Part shown: positions 59,431-64,000 of the stretch, piece after piece | How positions within the stretch are numbered: the first letter of the stretch is position 1 | Layout: each line of letters begins with the position of its first letter | Assembly (NCBI RefSeq): GCF_009857745.1 | Contig: NZ_WWEN01000005.1 | Location: 248,001 to 312,000, forward strand | DNA from: Thalassovita mangrovi | GTDB lineage: Bacteria > Pseudomonadota > Alphaproteobacteria > Rhodobacterales > Rhodobacteraceae | Direction of reading: 5' to 3' | Length of the DNA: 64,000 nt | The notes under the pieces: generated by a model | Told to the model about the DNA's origin: nothing | The model's input: only the letters and a program-made list of their open reading frames with translations | The model's database searches: none | Made by a program: the position numbers and the translations under genes

Positions 59431-60966
59431 ATGACGGGCAACCACAAAACACCGCAGGCGCCTTCGCTTGAAACCGTCCACATGAGTAAGAGCTTCGGGT
59501 CGCTCAGGGCGCTTGACGACGTGTCGCTGCGCGTCGCCTCGGGATCGTTCCACGCGCTGCTGGGCGAGAACGGCGCGGGCAAATCGACGCTCGTCAAATG
59601 CATCATGGGGTTTTACCAGGCCGACGCCGGGCAGGTGCTGCTGGACGGGTGCGAGGCCTTGGTCCACAGCCCGCGCGACGCCCATGCGCTTGGGATCGGC
59701 ATGGTCTATCAGCATTTCACCCTGGTGCCCTGCCTGACGGCGGCGGAAAACCTGGTGATCTCGCGCGCCGACGCGCCGATGGTGATCGACTGGAAAAAGG
59801 AACGGCAACAGCTCGAAGCCTTCATGGACGCGATGCCGTTCCGGGTGCGGCTCGACGCGCAGGTGTCCGAGCTGTCGGCGGGCGAAAAGCAGAAGCTGGA
59901 AATCCTCAAGCTGCTCTACCTCGATCAGCGCTTCCTGATCCTGGACGAACCGACCTCGGTGCTGACGCCCGCAGAGGCGGACGAGGTTCTGGGACTGCTG
60001 GGCGACATGGCGCATCGCGGCGAGGTGACGGTGCTGATGATTTCGCACAAGTTCCGCGAGGTGAAGACCTTCTGCGACAGCTTCACCGTGCTGCGGCGCG
60101 GGCGGTTCGCGGGCAGCGGCAGCGCGCAGGCGGTGAGCGTGTCTGACCTCAGCCAGATGATGATCGGCGATGCGGGGCTGCGCCCGCCCGCCACCCGGAC
60201 GCAGGCGCCGCCCAAGGGCCCCGCGCTGCATCTGGACAAGCTGTCGGCAAGCGATGCGGAAGGCCGACGGGTGGTGTCGGACGTCACCCTGACCGTCAAT
60301 GCAGGCGAAATCGTTGGTATCGCGGGGGTGTCCGGCAATGGGCAGAGCGCCTTGATCGAGCTGCTGTCCGGTCAGCGCAAGATCGACGCCGGGCAGATCA
60401 CCATCAACGGCGAAGACTTCCAGCCGACACGGCGCAATTTCGACCGCTTCAAGGTCTTCGGCCTGCCCGAGGAACCGTTGCGGAACGCAGTAGTGCCGCG
60501 CATGACGGTGGCCGAAAACATCGCCTTCCGCAGCTTCGACAAGCCGCCCGCCGCAAACCGTCTGGGGCTGTTGTCGCCCGCCCGGATACGCCAGCGCGGT
60601 GCCGATCTGATCGCGCGGTTCAACGTCCATACCAGTTCGCCCGACGCGCCGATCGAAACGCTATCAGGCGGCAATGTCCAACGCGCCGTCCTGGCCCGCG
60701 AACTGTCGGGCGAGGTGGAAGTTCTGATCGTCGCCAACCCCTGTTTCGGGCTCGATTTCGCCTCTGTCTCGGATATCCGCCGCCAGATCATGGAGGCCCG
60801 CAACCGCGGCGCGGCGGTGCTGCTGGTCAGCGAGGACCTGGACGAGATTTTCGAACTGGCGGACCGGATCGCGGTGATGTCGGAGGGCAGGATCACCTAT
60901 CTCGCCCCGGCGGCGGAAACCGATGCCATCGAAGTCGGCAAACACGTCGCCGGTCAGCACGGGTAG
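59431..60966 (+). CDS. ABC ATPase with two nucleotide-binding domains (BMP/sugar type)
   Basis: 511 aa. Domain 1: Walker A GENGAGKST, signature LSAGEKQKLEILKLL, Walker B LILDEPTSVLT. Domain 2: Walker A replaced by GVSGNGQSA, signature LSGGNVQRAVLAREL, and NPCFGLDF in place of a canonical Walker B. The degenerate second site is normal for RbsA/MglA/YufO-type double ATPases. It starts 13 bases after the permease stop and completes the importer. Confidence 0.92.
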   Translation: MTGNHKTPQAPSLETVHMSKSFGSLRALDDVSLRVASGSFHALLGENGAGKSTLVKCIMGFYQADAGQVLLDGCEALVHSPRDAHALGIGMVYQHFTLVPCLTAAENLVISRADAPMVIDWKKERQQLEAFMDAMPFRVRLDAQVSELSAGEKQKLEILKLLYLDQRFLILDEPTSVLTPAEADEVLGLLGDMAHRGEVTVLMISHKFREVKTFCDSFTVLRRGRFAGSGSAQAVSVSDLSQMMIGDAGLRPPATRTQAPPKGPALHLDKLSASDAEGRRVVSDVTLTVNAGEIVGIAGVSGNGQSALIELLSGQRKIDAGQITINGEDFQPTRRNFDRFKVFGLPEEPLRNAVVPRMTVAENIAFRSFDKPPAANRLGLLSPARIRQRGADLIARFNVHTSSPDAPIETLSGGNVQRAVLARELSGEVEVLIVANPCFGLDFASVSDIRRQIMEARNRGAAVLLVSEDLDEIFELADRIAVMSEGRITYLAPAAETDAIEVGKHVAGQHG

Positions 60967-61119
60967 CGCAAGCAGAGGTAAGAAATATCGCCGAACTCGC
61001 GGTATTGCAGGCGCGTTTGCTTCGGGCCGCTCTGTAACGTTGGCTGCGAGGGCGGCAACCATCGTTTCCCGGTTGGCCGCTGAGGCGGCGGATCGAAAAG
61101 ATGATCAAGATTCCCCCGA

Positions 61120-61611
61120 TCAGCGCTCAATCTCGGGCGACCGCTCGGCAATATCCGGCAAGGCTTCCCATCCTATCCCGGCCTCCCGCAACATGATTTC
61201 CGAGACGGCGAAACTGTGATCCAGCGCCCCGTCAAACGACGGTCTGGGCGGCGAACAGACCCTTGATATGCCGCTTTGGATGATCGCCCTGGCGCAATCG
61301 GCGCAGGGAAACCGGTTCACGTAGAAGGTGCAGCCCGCAACGGACACCCCCATGCGGACGGCGTTGTAGATCGCATTGCGTTCGGCATGTTCGAACCAGA
61401 AGAATTTTTCGCCACTCGGCCGGTCGAACCGTGCGTCATCCGACCCGGATATGCCGCGCGGCAGCCCGTTGTAGCCGCTCGAACGGATTTCCCGGCCGGG
61501 GCCGACGATGACCGCCCCGACCTGAAAATCCCGGTCTTCGCTCCAGCCCGCGATATGATCGCACAGCCCGAGGAAGCGCCGGTCCCATTCCGCCTGTTTC
61601 ACGGGATCCAT
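61120..61611 (-). CDS. Cytidine/deoxycytidylate-deaminase-type zinc deaminase
   Basis: 163 aa from the ATG at 61611 (an ATG at 61632 would overlap the upstream gene by 17 bp). Zinc and catalytic residues H75-A-E77 (FEHAERNAIYNA) and C103-x-x-C106 (FPCADCARAI), with the dCMP-deaminase pattern GYNGLPRGI. It would deaminate dCMP or a related base. Convergent with the BMP-type importer, and follows the aldehyde dehydrogenase. A role in pyrimidine or pterin salvage is possible. Confidence 0.85.
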   Translation of the reverse strand: MDPVKQAEWDRRFLGLCDHIAGWSEDRDFQVGAVIVGPGREIRSSGYNGLPRGISGSDDARFDRPSGEKFFWFEHAERNAIYNAVRMGVSVAGCTFYVNRFPCADCARAIIQSGISRVCSPPRPSFDGALDHSFAVSEIMLREAGIGWEALPDIAERSPEIER

Positions 61612-61615
61612 GGCA

Positions 61616-63052
61616 TCAGCCCGCAAAGACATAAGAGGTCTTCACCGTGGTGTAGAATTCGGCGGCATAGCGCCCCTGTTCGCGCGGTCCGAAGGACGAT
61701 CCTTTGCGGCCGCCAAACGGCACGTGGTAATCGACCCCGGCGGTGGGCAGGTTGACCATCACCATGCCCGCCTGCACCCGGCGCCGGAAATCCCGCGCCG
61801 CCCTGAGGCTGCTGGTGCAGATGCCCGCCGACAGGCCGAATTCGGTGTCGTTGGCCACCGCCAGCGCCTCGTCGAAATCCGCGACCCTGATGACGGACCC
61901 GCAGGGGCCGAAGATTTCCTCGCGGTTGATCCGCATCGCGTTGGTGGTGCCCAGGAACAGCGCCGGCGCCTGGTAGAATCCCTGTTGCGCCAGCTCCAGC
62001 CTGTCGCCGCCGATCACCTCCTGCGCCTCGTCGCGGGCAAGCGCCACGTAATCGAGGTTGGATTGCAGTTGCCTGCCATCCACCACCGGGCCGATCTGCG
62101 TCGCCGGGTCCAGCGCATCGCCCACCCTCAGCGCCCGCATCTGACGGGTCAGTTCCGCGACGAAGGCATCGTGAATGCCCTCGGTCACGATCAGCCGTGA
62201 CGAAGCGGTGCAGCGCTGGCCTGTGCTGAAAAAGGTCCCGTTCAGGCAGGCGGGCACCGCGACCGAAAGGTCGGCATCGTCCAGCACCACCATCGGGTTC
62301 TTGCCACCCATTTCCAGCTGCACCTTCTTGCGCAGCCGCCCGCAGGTTTCGGCAATATGCCCGCCAGTGGCGGCCGATCCGGTGAAGGACACGGCGTCGA
62401 TGCCCGGATGGGTCACGATCGCCTCGCCCACGGCCGACCCGCGCCCCATCACCAGGTTGAACACCCCGGCGGGGCAGCCGCTGTCGTGCAGGATTTCGGC
62501 GATCACATGGGCGCAGCCCGGGGTCAGTTCCGCCGGTTTCATCACCACGCAATTGCCATAAGCCAGCGCCGGGGCGATTTTCCAGGCCGGGATGGCGATG
62601 GGGAAATTCCACGGCGTGATAAGCCCGACGACGCCGACCGGTTCGCGGGTGATCTCGACATCGATATCGGGCCGCACGGAGGGGGTGAGGTCCCCGGTCT
62701 GGCGCAGCGCCTCGCCCGCGAAGAACTTGAACACCTGCGCCGCACGCATGGTTTCTCCGATGCCTTCGGCCAGCGTCTTGCCTTCCTCGCGCGACAGCAG
62801 GCGGCCGATTTCTTCCGCCCGCTCGGCCAGGGCGCGGCCGGTCTTTTCCAGCAGGTCGTGACGCGCCTGCGGCGTGGCGGCGGCCCAACCGGCGCGGGCG
62901 GCCTGCGCGGCGGCGACGGCATCGTCCACCGCAGCGGCGTCGCCGTGGGTATAAAGACCGATGACGTCGGTGATGTCGGACGGGTTGCGGTTTTCCTGAT
63001 AGTTGCCGTGGCTCACCCATTGTCCGGCGATCAGGTTGTCATGCTTTTTCAC
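61616..63052 (-). CDS. NAD(P)-dependent aldehyde dehydrogenase
   Basis: 478 aa from a GTG at 63052; GAGGA seven bases before it, right after the DapA-type stop, decides this start over an upstream ATG. Catalytic C281 (FSTGQRCTASS), E247 (QLEMGGKNP) and N149 (TPWNFPIA) are present. The sequence is of the alpha-ketoglutaric-semialdehyde / succinic-semialdehyde group. Pairing with a DapA-family gene suggests a path like hydroxyproline or sugar-acid breakdown, in which a lyase/dehydratase yields ketoglutaric semialdehyde. Confidence 0.9.
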   Translation of the reverse strand: MKKHDNLIAGQWVSHGNYQENRNPSDITDVIGLYTHGDAAAVDDAVAAAQAARAGWAAATPQARHDLLEKTGRALAERAEEIGRLLSREEGKTLAEGIGETMRAAQVFKFFAGEALRQTGDLTPSVRPDIDVEITREPVGVVGLITPWNFPIAIPAWKIAPALAYGNCVVMKPAELTPGCAHVIAEILHDSGCPAGVFNLVMGRGSAVGEAIVTHPGIDAVSFTGSAATGGHIAETCGRLRKKVQLEMGGKNPMVVLDDADLSVAVPACLNGTFFSTGQRCTASSRLIVTEGIHDAFVAELTRQMRALRVGDALDPATQIGPVVDGRQLQSNLDYVALARDEAQEVIGGDRLELAQQGFYQAPALFLGTTNAMRINREEIFGPCGSVIRVADFDEALAVANDTEFGLSAGICTSSLRAARDFRRRVQAGMVMVNLPTAGVDYHVPFGGRKGSSFGPREQGRYAAEFYTTVKTSYVFAG

Positions 63053-63062
63053 GTGATATTCC

Positions 63063-63959
63063 TCATGAGGTTTTCTGTTCCCGCGCGGGCGCGGGAAGAT
63101 CGATTGTTGCAAGCGCGTCCCGCGCCCCGGGCGGCAGCGGCAGGAAGGGCGGCAGCACGTTGTCCCAAACCGGGTCCGCGCTGCGCCGCATCACCATGTG
63201 CTTGACCGCCGGGATCAGCGGCTGGGCCGACACCGCCTGACGAATGGCGCTGACGGTTTGCAGCAGGTCCGCATCCGGTGCCTCGCGCCCCTCCCACAGT
63301 GCGCCGCACAAAGGCGCGCTGACATTCGCCGTCGCCGAAATGCACCCGGCGAAGCCCGATACTGCCGCTTCGGCCAGCGCCGCCTCGTTGCTGGGGAAGA
63401 CCCGCAGGTCCGGCAGGCTGGCCACGAGCGACCGGCAATAGCCAAGATCGCCCGAACTGTCCTTGATGCCGCGAAACCGGTCCGGGTGGGCGCGGTGCAG
63501 CGCCTCGATCACCGGCGCCGGAATCGGGAAGCCGGTCATCTGCGGGTAGTTATAGAAATAGACCGCGATCCGACGGGGGCCGAGCGCCCGGTGCAGCGCC
63601 CCGTACCAGGCGATCAGCCCCTGTTCCGAGGGCGGAGTGTAATAATAGGGCGGCAGCACCAGCGCCACGGGATAGCCCAGATCGTCGGCATGGGCGGTCA
63701 GCGCGACGGTTTCCGCCAGCGACGGCGTCCCGGTGCCCACCATCAGCCGCCCGGTGTCCAACCCCTCGGCGGCCCAGCTCATGACCTGCCGCCGGGTGGC
63801 GGTGTCCAGCGAATTCGCCTCGCCGGTCGAGCCGAGAATATTGAGCCCGTCACAGCCATTTTCCAGCGCCCAGCGGCAATGTTCCAGGAAAGCCCCCCGC
63901 TGCGGGCGGCCAGTATCGTCGACCGGGGTCGGAACGGCGGCAATCACACCTTGCATCAT
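63063..63959 (-). CDS. DapA/dihydrodipicolinate-synthase-family lyase or dehydratase
   Basis: 298 aa. Phosphate/carboxylate-binding G43-S-T-G-E47, catalytic Y136 (VYFYNYPQMTG) and Schiff-base K166 (FRGIKDSSGD) are all present. AAGGAG precedes two adjacent in-frame ATGs; the second (63956) has the better spacing. Family members include DHDPS, N-acetylneuraminate lyase, KDG aldolases and 5-dehydro-4-deoxyglucarate dehydratase. The coupled aldehyde dehydrogenase argues for a catabolic dehydratase rather than lysine synthesis. Confidence 0.88.
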   Translation of the reverse strand: MMQGVIAAVPTPVDDTGRPQRGAFLEHCRWALENGCDGLNILGSTGEANSLDTATRRQVMSWAAEGLDTGRLMVGTGTPSLAETVALTAHADDLGYPVALVLPPYYYTPPSEQGLIAWYGALHRALGPRRIAVYFYNYPQMTGFPIPAPVIEALHRAHPDRFRGIKDSSGDLGYCRSLVASLPDLRVFPSNEAALAEAAVSGFAGCISATANVSAPLCGALWEGREAPDADLLQTVSAIRQAVSAQPLIPAVKHMVMRRSADPVWDNVLPPFLPLPPGARDALATIDLPAPAREQKTS

Positions 63960-64000
63960 GGTCTCCTTATCGTGTCGGGCGGGGTGCGCGGCGGCAGCGC

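Noticed and set aside
1-64000. Possible defence island, prophage, CRISPR array or integrative element
   Set aside because: No nuclease, integrase, transposase, phage structural gene, spaced repeat array or tRNA-associated direct repeats were found in the window.

Overview
The window is a high-GC (roughly 65%) stretch of an alphaproteobacterial genome. The style is that of Rhodobacterales (roseobacter/Paracoccaceae): dense operons joined by ATGA or TGATG overlaps, many ABC importers for organic nitrogen and carbon, each beside its own regulator and hydrolases. I see no rRNA, tRNA, CRISPR array, insertion sequence, integrase or phage gene. Genus and species cannot be fixed from the sequence alone.

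Layout. 1-0.8 kb: 3' part of an isopenicillin-N-synthase-like 2OG/Fe(II) oxygenase. 0.9-8.3 kb: a transmembrane electron-transfer locus (ApbE flavin transferase, PepSY-flavodoxin-reductase fusion, DUF2271 protein, an exported protein with an 18-Asp tract, cytochrome b561, small PepSY protein) next to an OmpR-type response regulator and histidine kinase. CnTCAGs direct repeats with an 11-bp period lie ahead of three transcription units here, which suggests one regulon. 8.4-14.5 kb: LuxR-type regulator, polyamine-type ABC importer (ATPase, two permeases, binding protein) and a beta-lactamase-fold hydrolase. 14.6-23.2 kb (minus): an eight-gene amide operon that begins with an AmiC-like sensor and an AmiR-like ANTAR antiterminator, followed by a peptide/nickel-type ABC importer, acetamidase/formamidase and an isochorismatase-family hydrolase. 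An intrinsic terminator sits in its leader, as antitermination control would require. 23.6-31.8 kb (minus): branched-chain-amino-acid-type ABC importer (livKHMGF) with M20 peptidase, amidase and NAD-dependent epimerase, divergent from an XRE-cupin regulator at 32.1 kb. 32.8-34.5 kb: WYL regulator divergent from an epoxide-hydrolase-like protein.

34.6-45.6 kb: a second peptide-type ABC importer ending in a VanB-type reductase (minus), divergent from a Rieske oxygenase, a second acetamidase/formamidase and two AraC regulators (plus). This looks like import, oxygenation and hydrolysis of one unknown substrate. 45.7-48.1 kb (minus): DODA-type extradiol dioxygenase, VOC protein and TauD-type oxygenase. 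48.6-53.6 kb: tripartite tricarboxylate transporter tctCBA with a BMP-like binding protein lacking an export signal between tctC and tctB, divergent from an RpiR regulator with palindromes between them. 54.1-61 kb (plus): LysR regulator, formyl-THF cyclo-ligase-like protein, and a complete BMP-type (nucleoside-like) ABC importer. 61.1-64 kb (minus): DapA-family lyase/dehydratase, aldehyde dehydrogenase and dCMP-deaminase-like protein.

Overall this is a catabolic and nutrient-scavenging region assembled from self-contained modules of regulator, importer and degradative enzyme. The most distinctive parts are the acidic/flavin redox regulon at 0.9-8.3 kb, the antitermination-controlled amide operon, and the tct operon with an embedded cytosolic BMP-like protein. 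Functions are read from motifs and neighbours; transporter substrates are inferred and not proven.
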